Origin: Pontibacterium granulatum
GTDB lineage: Bacteria; Pseudomonadota; Gammaproteobacteria; Pseudomonadales; Balneatricaceae
Direction: 5' to 3'
Length of the DNA stretch: 64,000 nucleotides
Assembly (NCBI RefSeq): GCF_029961155.1
Contig: NZ_JASBRH010000005.1
Span: 1 to 64,000 of the forward strand
Shown: piece by piece, positions 8,272 to 17,242 of the stretch
Numbering within the stretch: position 1 is the first letter of the stretch
How the letters are laid out: the number at the start of each line of letters is the position of its first letter
Notes under the pieces: model-generated
Told to the model about the DNA's origin: nothing
Databases searched by the model: none
The model's input: the letters and a program-made list of their open reading frames with translations, nothing else
Translations under genes and position numbers: made by a program

Positions 8272-8982
8272 CTAGTGCTTACGCAAGCTGCTCGGTGGCA
8301 TACCGAAGTAACTGGAGAAACGGTGGCTGAACGAGGAAATATCCTGATAACCCACATTGGATGCGATCACGCTGATCGGGTAGTCAGTGTGTACCAGCAG
8401 AGCACGGGCTTTTTCCATGCGTAGGCGCAACAGATGCTGACCCGGTGTGGTCCCTGTTTCCTTTTTAAACAGCGCTTTAAACTGGCTCAGACTGAGGCAG
8501 GCAACATCCGCCAGTTCACTCAGGGGGGGCGACAAACTCAGGTCCCGTTCAAGGTATTCGATCACCTTGGAAATGCGCGGATCAATCTTTGTGACAAACT
8601 CTTGCTCATTTAACAGTTGCACAAACCACTCGCCCATACTTGCTTCAAGTGTAGGGCTGATCTGGTTTTCGAGCTGTTTCTGTACGAAATAGCAGAATGA
8701 GAGCACCGGCTGGGAGACAAAGATGAAGGATTCCGTGAGGTTCTTCATACTGTCGGGCAGTTCATCCATATCCGCCACCAGAAACTGAGATCCTTTGGAT
8801 GGGGCAAACTCATGCTCATCACCCTTGAGCACAATCACACACTGACCCGGTGCCGCACGTTCGTGGTGGCGACCGGTATCGATGTTGGTCGTGCCCAGCA
8901 GCGGGAAGGTTAACTGGTAGTGATCGTGGGAGTGTCTATCGCTATCAAAACTGTAGGAACGAATAGAGAGCTTAGCTGCCAT
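8272..8982 (-). CDS. AraC-family transcriptional regulator with N-terminal cupin
   Basis: 236 residues. N-terminal half is a cupin-like sensor domain (HSHDHYQLTFPLLG, AAPGQCVIVLKGDEH). C-terminal half carries the double HTH: LSELADVACLSLSQFKALF, then ISVIASNVGYQDISSFSHRF and the terminal FGMPPSSLR typical of AraC proteins. It is followed by the RhtB exporter on the same strand, and repeats of one motif occur before both genes, so it likely controls the exporter and itself in response to an amino acid or similar ligand. Confidence 0.88.
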   Translation of the reverse strand: MAAKLSIRSYSFDSDRHSHDHYQLTFPLLGTTNIDTGRHHERAAPGQCVIVLKGDEHEFAPSKGSQFLVADMDELPDSMKNLTESFIFVSQPVLSFCYFVQKQLENQISPTLEASMGEWFVQLLNEQEFVTKIDPRISKVIEYLERDLSLSPPLSELADVACLSLSQFKALFKKETGTTPGQHLLRLRMEKARALLVHTDYPISVIASNVGYQDISSFSHRFSSYFGMPPSSLRKH

Positions 8983-9049
8983 TTTCTGTCCAAAGAATTA
9001 GGTTGATCTCAGGGTGAATGGTAGCTCAATTTTGGGATTATGTATTTTG

Positions 9050-9103
9050 GTGAAAAGCCGGTCGGCTTGTTTGGGAAGCTGATGGGAATGGGTGAAAAGC
9101 CGG
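9050..9103. promoter_or_regulatory. Direct repeat 42 bp apart, candidate AraC autoregulatory site
   Basis: GTGAAAAGCCGG occurs exactly at 9050-9061 and 9092-9103. The 42-bp distance is twice the 21-bp step seen before the RhtB gene, and the core AAAAGCC is shared. Confidence 0.55.
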
Positions 9104-9110
9104 TTGCAGA

Positions 9111-9143
9111 GCAAAATTGCCGGGTTCTTCCCTAAAACCCGGC
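9111..9143 (-). terminator. Terminator after the enoyl-CoA hydratase gene
   Basis: On the minus strand GCCGGGTT / AACCCGGC form a stem with a 9-base loop, followed by AATTTTGC. It ends the 10831-9161 transcript before the araC promoter. Confidence 0.65.
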
Positions 9144-9160
9144 GGCGAGAGACAGGGTTG

Positions 9161-9973
9161 TTAGACGAAGGAGGGTTTGCGGTTATCGATAAATGCCTGC
9201 ATACCTTCGGCACGATCCGGTGTGGCAAAGCTCAAACCAAACAGATCACTTTCCATTACACAGCCGTTTTCCAGATCCAGATCCTGACCACGCTGCACCA
9301 GCTGCTTGGTCATCTGGATGGCAGTGGGGCTGTTCTGGCTGATACGGCTGGCAAGGGCAACCCCTTCACTTAACAGGTCCGATTGCGGATACACATGATT
9401 CGCAAGACCACGTTGCAGCGCCTCTTCTGCGTTCATGGCACGGCCACTTACTAGCAGCTCCATCGCCATGGCGCGGCCCAGCAGTCGAGTCAGGCGCTGA
9501 CTGCCACCAAAACCCGGTGTTATACCGAGGCTAACTTCCGGTTGCCCAAAGCGGGCGTTGTCGGAGGCGAGGACAAAGTCACAGCTCATCGCCAGCTCGC
9601 AGCCGCCACCCAAGGCATAACCGTTGACCAGTGCGATCACGGGGATCTTCATCTGTTCCAGACGACGGAACGCCGCCATGCCACGCTCGGCAAAGGCTTT
9701 ACCTTCCAGCGGGGTAAGAGTATTCATCTCGGTGATATCAGCACCGGCCACAAAGGACTTATCGCCTGCACCGGTGATAAGGAGAACTCGGGCGTTGCTG
9801 TCGTTATCAACCTGCTCAACCGCTTGGGCTAATTCCGAAAGCACTGTCGTATTTAGAGCGTTAAGTACCTTGGGACGGTTGATGGTCAGCAGGTAGATGC
9901 CACACTGGATTTCGTTAAGTAACAAGGTTTCGAAGCTGGCTTCGATTGCTGGGATCTGTTCAGGCATATTCAT
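9161..9973 (-). CDS. Enoyl-CoA hydratase (crotonase family)
   Basis: 270 residues, ATG 9973 behind AAGGTGAG. Crotonase signatures are complete: oxyanion-hole motifs SFVAGADITEM and NGYALGGGCELAMSCD, and both catalytic glutamates of true hydratases, one in GGGCEL and one in FGQPEVSLGITPGFGG. It should hydrate a trans-2-enoyl-CoA to the 3-hydroxyacyl-CoA. It lies 9 bp after hbd in the same operon and close to the carnitine genes, so it may work on a carnitine-derived or C4 acyl-CoA; a general short-chain beta-oxidation role is equally possible. Confidence 0.88.
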   Translation of the reverse strand: MNMPEQIPAIEASFETLLLNEIQCGIYLLTINRPKVLNALNTTVLSELAQAVEQVDNDSNARVLLITGAGDKSFVAGADITEMNTLTPLEGKAFAERGMAAFRRLEQMKIPVIALVNGYALGGGCELAMSCDFVLASDNARFGQPEVSLGITPGFGGSQRLTRLLGRAMAMELLVSGRAMNAEEALQRGLANHVYPQSDLLSEGVALASRISQNSPTAIQMTKQLVQRGQDLDLENGCVMESDLFGLSFATPDRAEGMQAFIDNRKPSFV

Positions 9974-9982
9974 GATCTCACC

Positions 9983-10831
9983 TTAGCTGTAATCGAAGAA
10001 GCCACGACCGGATTTACGGCCCAGCAGTCCGCTGTCGACCATCTCTTTGAGGAGTGGACACGGGCGGTATTTACTATCGTTGTAGCCTTCGTACAGCACC
10101 TGCATGATGCTGAGGCAGGTATCAAGACCGATCAGGTCGGCCAGCGCCAGTGGCCCCATCGGGTGGGCGGCACCCAGTTGCATGGCGCTATCGATTTCGG
10201 ATGCGCTGGCAACGCCTTCGTCCAGGGTGAAGACCGCTTCATTGATCATTGGGATCAGGATGCGGTTAACGACAAAGCCCGGACGATCCTTGGCGCTCAC
10301 GGGCACTTTCTCCAGCGCGTTCACCATCTCGATCACGCTGTTATAGGTTTCGGTGCTGGTGTGCAGACAGGTGATCACCTCAACCAGCTTCATCATTGGC
10401 ACAGGGTTCATAAAGTGCATGCCGATAACCCGGTCTGGCCGTTTAGTTACGGTTGCCAGACGGGTGATAGAGATAGAGGAGGTGTTGCTCGCCAGAATCG
10501 TATTCGGAGGGCAGATCCAGTCCAGTTCACTCAGAATCTGTTGTTTTAATACTTCGTCTTCGATTACGGCTTCGACCACCAGTTGTGCATCGGCCATGGC
10601 GGTCAGTTCAGTGGCAGTGGTGATGCGGCTGATGATCGCATCGGACGACTCCTGCAGCTTACCTTTGCTGTTCAGTCGCTCCAGGCTATTCAGGATGGTA
10701 TCCAATCCACGTTCAAGTGCAGCTTCGTTGATGTCGTTGAGGATCACTTTCAGGCCAGCTGTTGCGAAAGACTGTGCGATGCCCAGCCCCATCTGACCGG
10801 CACCGATTACGCCGATGGTTGAGATTGTCAT
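9983..10831 (-). CDS. hbd: 3-hydroxybutyryl-CoA dehydrogenase family protein
   Basis: 282 residues, the standard length for single-function Hbd/PaaH enzymes. N-terminal NAD-binding GxGxxG is IGVIGAGQMGLGIAQ (about residues 6-20); the catalytic His-Glu pair lies in GMHFMNPVPMMKLVEVI; NRILIPMINEA and GPLALADLIGLD belong to the C-terminal helical domain. Oxidises a (3S)-hydroxyacyl-CoA to 3-oxoacyl-CoA. L-carnitine dehydrogenases are distant members of this superfamily but are longer, and their sequence signature is not evident here. Co-transcribed with the enoyl-CoA hydratase. No thiolase gene accompanies them in the window. Confidence 0.85.
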   Translation of the reverse strand: MTISTIGVIGAGQMGLGIAQSFATAGLKVILNDINEAALERGLDTILNSLERLNSKGKLQESSDAIISRITTATELTAMADAQLVVEAVIEDEVLKQQILSELDWICPPNTILASNTSSISITRLATVTKRPDRVIGMHFMNPVPMMKLVEVITCLHTSTETYNSVIEMVNALEKVPVSAKDRPGFVVNRILIPMINEAVFTLDEGVASASEIDSAMQLGAAHPMGPLALADLIGLDTCLSIMQVLYEGYNDSKYRPCPLLKEMVDSGLLGRKSGRGFFDYS

Positions 10832-10903
10832 GGTACTACTACCTGCGTTGAATTTAGTGTGTTGACTTAGCCGGTCGCCGAAAAGACGTGCCAGCGCTGT
10901 TCG

Positions 10904-10972
10904 AAAAAGGGGGCTTGCGTATCAAGAAGCCCCAAAAGGACAGGGTGTGTGACAGTGTCACGTCACACACCC
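10904..10972 (-). terminator. Two hairpins ending the BCCT transporter transcript
   Basis: On the minus strand, GGGTGTGTGAC / GTCACACACCC (10972-10943) is followed by GGGGCTT / AAGCCCC (10933-10909) and CTTTTTC. The second has the form of a rho-independent terminator, so hbd and ech probably have their own promoter in 10832-10900. Confidence 0.65.
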
Positions 10973-11024
10973 AAAGGCATAGGGAATGCTTTTAAACGTA
11001 TGGGATACGTTACTTACTGTATGG

Positions 11025-12686
11025 CTAGGATGTCGCCTGTGGCTGCGCCTGCACAGCATCCAATGTTGGCTCAGATGCGGTGTGTACAGTCTCTTCATCA
11101 ATGTGTGCTACCACGACATTGCGGCCACTCTTTGGACAACGGGCGATAGCACGTGCTGCCAGATCGTTACCAAAGTCCTCGCGAGCCCAGCGCAGCATGG
11201 AAGCAGCCATAATGGCCAGGACGGGGATCATCGGCAGGGCTACCAGAATGGTTGATGTCTGTACCGCTTTCAGACCGCCAACAGACAGCAAGCCCACACC
11301 CACAAGCGCCAGCAGCAGGGTCCACAGGATACGGTTCCAGCGCGCTGGTTCCTGATAACCGGTGATCTCTTTGGTACAGATGGACGCCAGCATGTAGGCA
11401 GAACTGTCTACAGTGGTTGCCAGGAACACGAAACAAAGCAGGGTGAACGTTGGCAGCACCAGATCGGCCATTGGCAGTGTTTGCAGTACAGCAACCACCG
11501 TTGCCGGGATACCACCTTCGCTCAGTACAGCCTGCAGGTTGACGGTACCACTGACGTCCAGGTCGATGGCATAACCACCCCAGATTGCAAAGAACGCCCA
11601 GCAACCTACGGAACCCCAGGTTACCCCGTTGATGATCAGCTCCTTGATGGTACGGCCGCGGGAGATACGCGCAACGAACAGGCCCATCATAGGTGCATAC
11701 GCGATCCACCAAGCCCAGTAGAAGACAGTCCAACCTTCTGGGAAACCGCCCTTATCAATCGGGTCGGTCCAGAAGTTGATGCGGAAGAAGTTATCCAAGA
11801 ACAGACCGAAGCTGTTGGACCACAGGTTCAGCAGGAACACGGTAGAACCGGCGAACAGCACAAACACCAGCAGTACAAACGCCAGAACCGCGTTGATGTT
11901 GGACAGGGTCTGGATACCCTTGTTCAGACCGTTGTATACACTCCATGCGATCATGGCGGTCCATGCGGCCAGGATCACCAACTGCAGAAAGAAGGAGTCT
12001 TCAAGGCCAAACATAACCTGGAACAGTTCGGAGACCAGCGGTACGGACAGGCCCAGGGAGGTGCCGACACCACCGACGATGGAGAAGATCACCACAATGT
12101 CGATCACTTTACCGACAGGGCCATCAACCAGATCACCCAGGATGCCACGGCAGGCTTCACTCAGACGCAGCACGTGCACTTTACGTACGTACAGGGCGTA
12201 ACCAATTGGCAGCGCAGGCATCAGGTACAGGGCCCAAGGTACTACACCCCAGTGGAACATCGGGTACATTGCTGCCCATTCAGCAGCCGCTGATGTATTT
12301 GGTTCCACACCCAGCGGTGGACCGGAGAGGAAGTAGAGCGGTTCGACAAACGCCCAGTTACAGATCGAGATGCCGATACCTGCGCAGAACAGCATGGCGA
12401 TCCATGGGATTTTTTTGAATTCCGGGGTGTCTTCAGGTGCACCCAGTTTGATACGGCCAACCGGGCCAAACGCCAGCCAGACCATAAAGAAAAAGCTTCC
12501 GATACCGGACAGCAGATAGAGCCATCCGAAGTTGCCGGTAAACCAGCTCAGCAAGCCGCTTACTGCGGCTTTACCTGCGTCAGGGTTGATCGCCAGTGGC
12601 AGGCTTGTTGCCAGGATAACGGCTACTGCAGGCCAGAGAATGGCCGGGTCGATCGCCATCTTGTTGTTATTGTTTTCTACACTCAT
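11025..12686 (-). CDS. BCCT-family transporter, probably for carnitine or a related betaine
   Basis: 553 residues with about twelve membrane segments. The family signature is present: FYWAWWIAYAPMMGLFVARI, followed by SRGRTIKELI, with the Trp box that binds quaternary ammonium groups; SICNWAFVEPLYFLSGPP and HWGVVPWALY are also characteristic. It moves betaine, choline, carnitine or gamma-butyrobetaine across the inner membrane. The cluster around it (caiD, caiE, acyl-CoA enzymes, GbdR/CdhR-type regulator) argues for carnitine or gamma-butyrobetaine. The C-terminal cytoplasmic tail of about 60 residues is short compared with osmoregulated BetP-type members, which fits a catabolic uptake role. 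Confidence 0.88.
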   Translation of the reverse strand: MSVENNNNKMAIDPAILWPAVAVILATSLPLAINPDAGKAAVSGLLSWFTGNFGWLYLLSGIGSFFFMVWLAFGPVGRIKLGAPEDTPEFKKIPWIAMLFCAGIGISICNWAFVEPLYFLSGPPLGVEPNTSAAAEWAAMYPMFHWGVVPWALYLMPALPIGYALYVRKVHVLRLSEACRGILGDLVDGPVGKVIDIVVIFSIVGGVGTSLGLSVPLVSELFQVMFGLEDSFFLQLVILAAWTAMIAWSVYNGLNKGIQTLSNINAVLAFVLLVFVLFAGSTVFLLNLWSNSFGLFLDNFFRINFWTDPIDKGGFPEGWTVFYWAWWIAYAPMMGLFVARISRGRTIKELIINGVTWGSVGCWAFFAIWGGYAIDLDVSGTVNLQAVLSEGGIPATVVAVLQTLPMADLVLPTFTLLCFVFLATTVDSSAYMLASICTKEITGYQEPARWNRILWTLLLALVGVGLLSVGGLKAVQTSTILVALPMIPVLAIMAASMLRWAREDFGNDLAARAIARCPKSGRNVVVAHIDEETVHTASEPTLDAVQAQPQATS

Positions 12687-12723
12687 AGCGTGGTACCTAG
12701 GTTTTATTGTTGTTTTAGAGCGC

Positions 12724-12751
12724 CCGCGGGTCGTTTCGGGATCGACCCGCA
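12724..12751 (-). terminator. Hairpin between acyl-CoA synthetase and BCCT genes
   Basis: GCGGGTCG / CGACCCGC stem, 8-bp with a 9-base loop, in the 139-bp gap. No good T-run follows; it may stabilise or attenuate the transcript rather than end it. Confidence 0.4.
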
Positions 12752-12825
12752 GGCACTTCCTGTTCGGACAATGAGTTGGGGATCAGGCCTGAAAAGACTG
12801 TCGGCCTGCACCCCGGGGTTGGGTA

Positions 12826-14919
12826 TTAGCTGCGCATATGCACCAGTGCGTCTACGGCGACTGCTCCTTTACCCTGTGGTCGCACCATCAGCGGGTTGAT
12901 ATCCAACTCGGTGACGTGCTCCCAGTGTTCTGTTGCGAATTCGGCAACCGCCATCACCGCATCCACGACCGCATCGAGATCTCCCATTTCTTTGCCGCGG
13001 TAGCCCTGCAGCAGCTTGGTGCCTTGTAGGGAACCCACGGCTTCAGAAACGGCCTCGCGCGACGTTGGTAACAGGAGGGTGGCGCTGTCATTCAAAAGGT
13101 TGACCAGAATGCCACCGGTGCCCACGATCAGGGCGAGGCCAAACTGTTCGTCCCGCTTCAGGCCGATGATCATCTCGCCGACGAAGTCGGAGATCATCGG
13201 TTCGATCAGGAAACGAACGTTATCTAGGCCTTGTGTTTTTAGGCTTTCGGACATGGCATGCGCCGCCGTAGAAACGGCATCCGCATCCTTAAGGTTGAGC
13301 ACCACCGCGCCCGCTTCAGTTTTGTGGGCCAGTTGGTCGCTCACACCTTTCATCACCACCGGGTAACCGATCTGATCAGCAACTGCAGCGACATCGGCCA
13401 GCTCTACGACCTGACCGCCAGGCAGCGGAAGACCGTAGCTGCCTACCAGCTGCTTGGAATCCCACTCGTCCAGCATGCGGCTTTCGCCTTCGGCTTCAGT
13501 ACCTTGGCGCAGCAGCAACTGGCTGGAATTATCCAGCGCAAGAATCTGCTGGCGACGCAGGCCGTACTTCACGAATCGCGCGAGAGCCGTAACGCCGTCC
13601 TTGAGGCCCTGTAAAGGAGCAATTCCTGCCTTCACCAGGCGGTGACGGGCGTTTTCCGGCATCAGTTCGCTAAGGTTGCAGATCACGGCGGCGGTTTTAT
13701 GATGCTGGGCGTGTGCCGCAATCATCGCATTTACTGCTACCTGCCATTCGTGGTCATCGCCCAGACCTTCTTTAGGGAAGTCGAGTGCCAGAATGGTTGC
13801 ATCACAGTCACCTTCCATCAGGGTGCCGAAAACCTCGGTGCATGCTTCTTCGTTACCCCAGATGGAGGTGTTGTAGTCCAATGGATTGGAAAGGCTGGCG
13901 AAGTCCGGCAGCAGCGCGCCAAGTTTCTCTTTCTGATGTTCGGTGAGCTGTGGCAGCTGTAGGTTGTAGTGGTCCAGGCTGTCGGCCAGCATCGCACTGT
14001 CACCGCCGGAACAGGTTAGTACGCCTATACGATCGCCGGCAGGCAGTTCACACAGCGCTGCAATTTTCAGGGTTTCCAGCAATTCACCCAAGGAGTGTAC
14101 GCGCAAAATGCCAAGGCGGTCGAACATCGCCTGGTACATGTCATCGGAACCCGCTAAGGAGCTGGTGTGACTCATGGTGAGCTGGGTGCCGATGTCGGAA
14201 GTGCCTGCTTTTAGTACAACCAGCGGTACGCCTTTTTCGACGGCTTTCAGCGCTGCGCGACTGAAGGATTCAATATCCTTGAGGCCCTCGATGTAGAAAC
14301 CGATCGCACTGACATTGTCCTGTTCCAGCAGCGGTTCGATGTAGTCACCTACACCCATTACGGCTTGGTTACCCACGCTGATCACATGAGTGATCGGAAG
14401 AGAGCGGTCGTGCATGGTGAGGTTGAGCGCCACGTTGCCGCTCTGGCTGATGATCGCAACACCACGTTCGGTCTTCTCACCTGACAGGCGATCCGGCCAC
14501 AGGGCCACACCGTTGGTGAAGTTGAGTACGCCATAGCAGTTCGGACCCACCAGGGCCATATCGCCAGCGACTTCAACCAAGGCATCCTGGAGTTCGCTGC
14601 CGCGGCCACCCACTTCAGCAAAGCCCGCTGCGTAGCACACGGCGCCGCCACAGCCTTTTTCGCGCAGTTGAGCTACCGCGTCTACGGTGAGTTCAGCGTT
14701 GACGGAAACGAAGGCAGCATCTGGCGCATCCGGCAGGTCCGCGATCGTTGGGTAACATTTAATACCCGCGATCTCGTCGTATTTTGGGTTTACCACCCAG
14801 ATTTCACCGTCGAAGCCGATCTTTTTCGTGTTCTGAATTGGCAACTCAAGGTTGGAGCCACCGATCAGCACGATGTGACGCGGTGACATCAAACGGCGCA
14901 GGTTATCTTGTTTGGACAT
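12826..14919 (-). CDS. ADP-forming acyl-CoA synthetase (acetate--CoA ligase ADP-forming type)
   Basis: 697 residues from ATG 14919 (MSKQDNLRRLMSPRHIVLIGGS); an earlier in-frame start at 14964 is possible. Domain order: CoA-binding Rossmann domain (1-130), succinyl-CoA-ligase-like domains with the phosphohistidine region SHTSSLAGSDDMYQA (about residue 240) and CSGGDSAMLADS, and a C-terminal ATP-grasp domain (GYPVVMKGVSDQLAHKTEAG and the ELDINPLMV end motif). It makes an acyl-CoA from acid, CoA and ATP, releasing ADP. Its position between the BCCT transporter and the acyl-CoA dehydrogenase suggests it activates carnitine, crotonobetaine or gamma-butyrobetaine, replacing CaiC; that assignment is inference. 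Confidence 0.85.
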   Translation of the reverse strand: MSKQDNLRRLMSPRHIVLIGGSNLELPIQNTKKIGFDGEIWVVNPKYDEIAGIKCYPTIADLPDAPDAAFVSVNAELTVDAVAQLREKGCGGAVCYAAGFAEVGGRGSELQDALVEVAGDMALVGPNCYGVLNFTNGVALWPDRLSGEKTERGVAIISQSGNVALNLTMHDRSLPITHVISVGNQAVMGVGDYIEPLLEQDNVSAIGFYIEGLKDIESFSRAALKAVEKGVPLVVLKAGTSDIGTQLTMSHTSSLAGSDDMYQAMFDRLGILRVHSLGELLETLKIAALCELPAGDRIGVLTCSGGDSAMLADSLDHYNLQLPQLTEHQKEKLGALLPDFASLSNPLDYNTSIWGNEEACTEVFGTLMEGDCDATILALDFPKEGLGDDHEWQVAVNAMIAAHAQHHKTAAVICNLSELMPENARHRLVKAGIAPLQGLKDGVTALARFVKYGLRRQQILALDNSSQLLLRQGTEAEGESRMLDEWDSKQLVGSYGLPLPGGQVVELADVAAVADQIGYPVVMKGVSDQLAHKTEAGAVVLNLKDADAVSTAAHAMSESLKTQGLDNVRFLIEPMISDFVGEMIIGLKRDEQFGLALIVGTGGILVNLLNDSATLLLPTSREAVSEAVGSLQGTKLLQGYRGKEMGDLDAVVDAVMAVAEFATEHWEHVTELDINPLMVRPQGKGAVAVDALVHMRS

Positions 14920-14946
14920 ATGTAATACCTGATCAAACTCGGGACT

Positions 14947-14968
14947 GGGTGTGGTGAGTGCCACACCC
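14947..14968 (-). other. Intercistronic hairpin
   Basis: GGGTGTGG / CCACACCC with a 6-base loop lies between the acyl-CoA dehydrogenase stop and the synthetase start. There is no T-run; a transcript-stability element is more likely than a terminator. Confidence 0.35.
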
Positions 14969-14991
14969 GTCGTTAGGAATCATCAGCCGAC

Positions 14992-16158
14992 TTACCAGCC
15001 GGTGTAGATTTCCATACCACGTTTCTTGATCTGGCCGCCGATGATCACACGCTGGATCTCGGAGGTGCCTTCCCAGATGCGGTCTACACGGGTATCACGC
15101 CACAAGCGCTCAACCGGTTGCTCACGCATGTAACCACGGCCACCCATCACCTGAACGGCTTTGTCACATACTCGGCAAACCATTTCGGAGCAGTGCAGTT
15201 TCAGTGCTGCAGCACGGGCGTGGTTCATCTTACGATCGTTGTTTTGATCGATATCCCAGCTCAGGCGGTACAGCATGGATTTGGCGGCCATGATCTCAAC
15301 CGCCATATCCGCCAGCATGAACTCAACCGCCTGAAAGTCGCGAATGGACTGGCCGAACTGAACACGATTCGCTGCGTATTCGTTTGCTTCGTTCGCTGCA
15401 CGGATTGCAGCGCCTACACAGCGAGCGGCGATACCCAGGCGGGCTTCTACGAACCAGTCTTTGGTCATGTCGTAACCCTGGCCAACTTCGCCCAGGACTT
15501 TGTCATCGCCCACGAACACATCGTTGAAGATGTACTCAGGGTGTTTGAATGCAAAGTGGTGGGTGTACAGCGGGGTACGCTTCAGTTCAACTCCTGGCAG
15601 GTCTTTGTCGACAAAGAATACGGTTGGTTTGTTTACATCACCGTCAACATGCGCGTGTACCAGGATATAGTCGGCGATGTCACCGATGGTCACGAACCAT
15701 TTCTCGCCGTTAATGCGCCAACCACCGTCGACTTTATCCGCGCGGGTCGTGCACTGGGAGGGGTCGGAGCCCGCATCCGCTTCAGTGATCGCATAGGCGT
15801 CACGGCGTTTACCCTGACACGTAGGGATCAGGTACTCCTCTTTCTGCTGAGGCGATGCAAAACGCATTGGGTAGGATGGGTACCACAGTGCATCCCAGAT
15901 CGCACCGGTCGCGCCGCCCAGCTGTTCGTTCAGAATGGTCTGCTCGAAAATTGAGAAACCCTGACCGCCATCTTCTTTGCTGTGGTTGGGGGCGTTGAAC
16001 TCCCAGTCCAGTACCTGTTGGATGATCTGGTTATGGGTCTCTTTGCTGATGCCGTCGTTTTCTTCACACTCCATTTCGTGTGGGTACAGCACCTGCTCGG
16101 TAAATTCTTTAGCTTTTGCCTGCAGCGCCTGATGTTCTTTAGAAAGGCTGAAATCCAT
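14992..16158 (-). CDS. Acyl-CoA dehydrogenase, candidate gamma-butyrobetainyl-CoA dehydrogenase
   Basis: 388 residues; ATG 16158 with GGAG upstream (a GTG at 16161 is the alternative). FAD acyl-CoA dehydrogenase signatures: AYAITEADAGSDPSQ (motif 1), QVMGGRGYMREQPVERLWRD and the C-terminal IWEGTSEIQRVIIG (motif 2). The putative catalytic base position carries RIWEGTSE. It is only distantly like E. coli CaiA, and is closer in style to dehydrogenases than to crotonobetainyl-CoA reductases. First gene of the minus-strand operon, divergent from caiD across a 289-bp regulatory region. It should oxidise an acyl-CoA to the 2-enoyl-CoA, plausibly gamma-butyrobetainyl-CoA to crotonobetainyl-CoA, the substrate of CaiD. 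Confidence 0.85.
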   Translation of the reverse strand: MDFSLSKEHQALQAKAKEFTEQVLYPHEMECEENDGISKETHNQIIQQVLDWEFNAPNHSKEDGGQGFSIFEQTILNEQLGGATGAIWDALWYPSYPMRFASPQQKEEYLIPTCQGKRRDAYAITEADAGSDPSQCTTRADKVDGGWRINGEKWFVTIGDIADYILVHAHVDGDVNKPTVFFVDKDLPGVELKRTPLYTHHFAFKHPEYIFNDVFVGDDKVLGEVGQGYDMTKDWFVEARLGIAARCVGAAIRAANEANEYAANRVQFGQSIRDFQAVEFMLADMAVEIMAAKSMLYRLSWDIDQNNDRKMNHARAAALKLHCSEMVCRVCDKAVQVMGGRGYMREQPVERLWRDTRVDRIWEGTSEIQRVIIGGQIKKRGMEIYTGW

Positions 16159-16270
16159 CACTCATTCTCCATATTTCTTTTTGTGTTGATGATGGTGTGG
16201 CAATCGATGCGATGGCCGTTGATGGTCTTTTCTACGTTAAGTGAGCGATGGGACTTTCAGTTTCATTGAG

Positions 16271-16370
16271 GCGACATTTACCTCCAGGATTCGGCCATCA
16301 TGATGGCTTTTATCCCTGGCGGTTCGCGGGTTGAAAACAGGATGGCTGGAATCTGAAGGTTTATGTCGTC
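16271..16370. promoter_or_regulatory. Inverted CGACATWWACYT motifs between divergent carnitine operons
   Basis: GCGACATTTACCT at 16271-16283 on the plus strand and CGACATAAACCTT on the minus strand (16368-16356) flank the middle of the divergent promoter region. The same motif occurs upstream of the regulator gene at 20549. They are candidate half-sites for the GbdR/CdhR-type regulator. Confidence 0.5.
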
Positions 16371-16447
16371 TCTGTATAAGGGGAAAAAATAAGCCGCGGT
16401 TTACCTTTGTGGGCATACCAATAACGACAATAAAAGAGGTAGCCAAC

Positions 16448-17233
16448 ATGAGTGCTCTGCTACATATCGAGCGGCATGAATCCGTGCTTCTTATTACGCT
16501 GGATCGCCCCAAAGCGAATGCAATCGACAGCACCACCAGCCTTGCCCTGTACCAGGCCTTTGCCGACTTCGAAGCTGATCCGAGTTTGCAGGTCGCGATT
16601 CTGACCGGTGGTGGCGAACGCTTCTTCTCCGCAGGCTGGGATCTGAATGCCGCACAGGAAGGGGAAGCGGTAGATGCTGACCACGGTCCCGGTGGTTTTG
16701 CCGGACTGACCGAATTCTTCTCTCTGACTAAACCGGTTATCGCTGCTGTGAACGGTATGGCGGTCGGGGGTGGGTTCGAGCTGGCCCTGTCCTGCGACAT
16801 GATCGTTGCCGCCGATCATGCCCAATTCTTCCTGCCTGAAGCCCAGATCGGTATTGCGCCGGATTCCGGTGGTGTGTTCCGCCTACCTGCGCGTCTGCCT
16901 CGGGCAATCGCTATGGAGATGATGTTGACCGGCAAGCGTCTGGATGCCAAGAGTGCCGCGCACTACGGGTTGGTAAATCGCGTGGTTCCACCGGATCAGT
17001 TGCTACCAACCGCACTTGAGTTGGCTGCGTCCATTACCCGCAGTGCTCCGCTGGCCCAACGTGCCATTAAAGAGCTGGTGAAGGTAGGAGAGAGTCATCC
17101 TATCGATCAGGCGTTCCAAGTGCAGCGCAGTGGCACGTTGCCCAACTATGGCCAGATGCTGACGTCTGAAGATGCGCGGGAAGGTGGCAATGCCTTCGCT
17201 GAAGGGCGTGAGCCCCTATGGACCGGAAAGTGA
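16448..17233 (+). CDS. caiD: Carnitinyl-CoA dehydratase (crotonobetainyl-CoA hydratase)
   Basis: 261 residues from ATG 16448 behind AAGAGGTAG, exactly the length of E. coli CaiD. Strongly CaiD-like throughout: ITLDRPKANAID, the FFSAGWDLNAAQEGEA loop with PGGFAGLTEFF, VNGMAVGGGFELALSCD, FFLPEAQIGIAPDSGGVFRL and the end FAEGREPLWTGK. These features separate it from general crotonases. It hydrates crotonobetainyl-CoA to L-carnitinyl-CoA reversibly. First gene of a three-gene operon with an SDR and caiE; divergent from the acyl-CoA dehydrogenase. Confidence 0.92.
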   Translation: MSALLHIERHESVLLITLDRPKANAIDSTTSLALYQAFADFEADPSLQVAILTGGGERFFSAGWDLNAAQEGEAVDADHGPGGFAGLTEFFSLTKPVIAAVNGMAVGGGFELALSCDMIVAADHAQFFLPEAQIGIAPDSGGVFRLPARLPRAIAMEMMLTGKRLDAKSAAHYGLVNRVVPPDQLLPTALELAASITRSAPLAQRAIKELVKVGESHPIDQAFQVQRSGTLPNYGQMLTSEDAREGGNAFAEGREPLWTGK

Positions 17234-17242
17234 GGTGACAAC

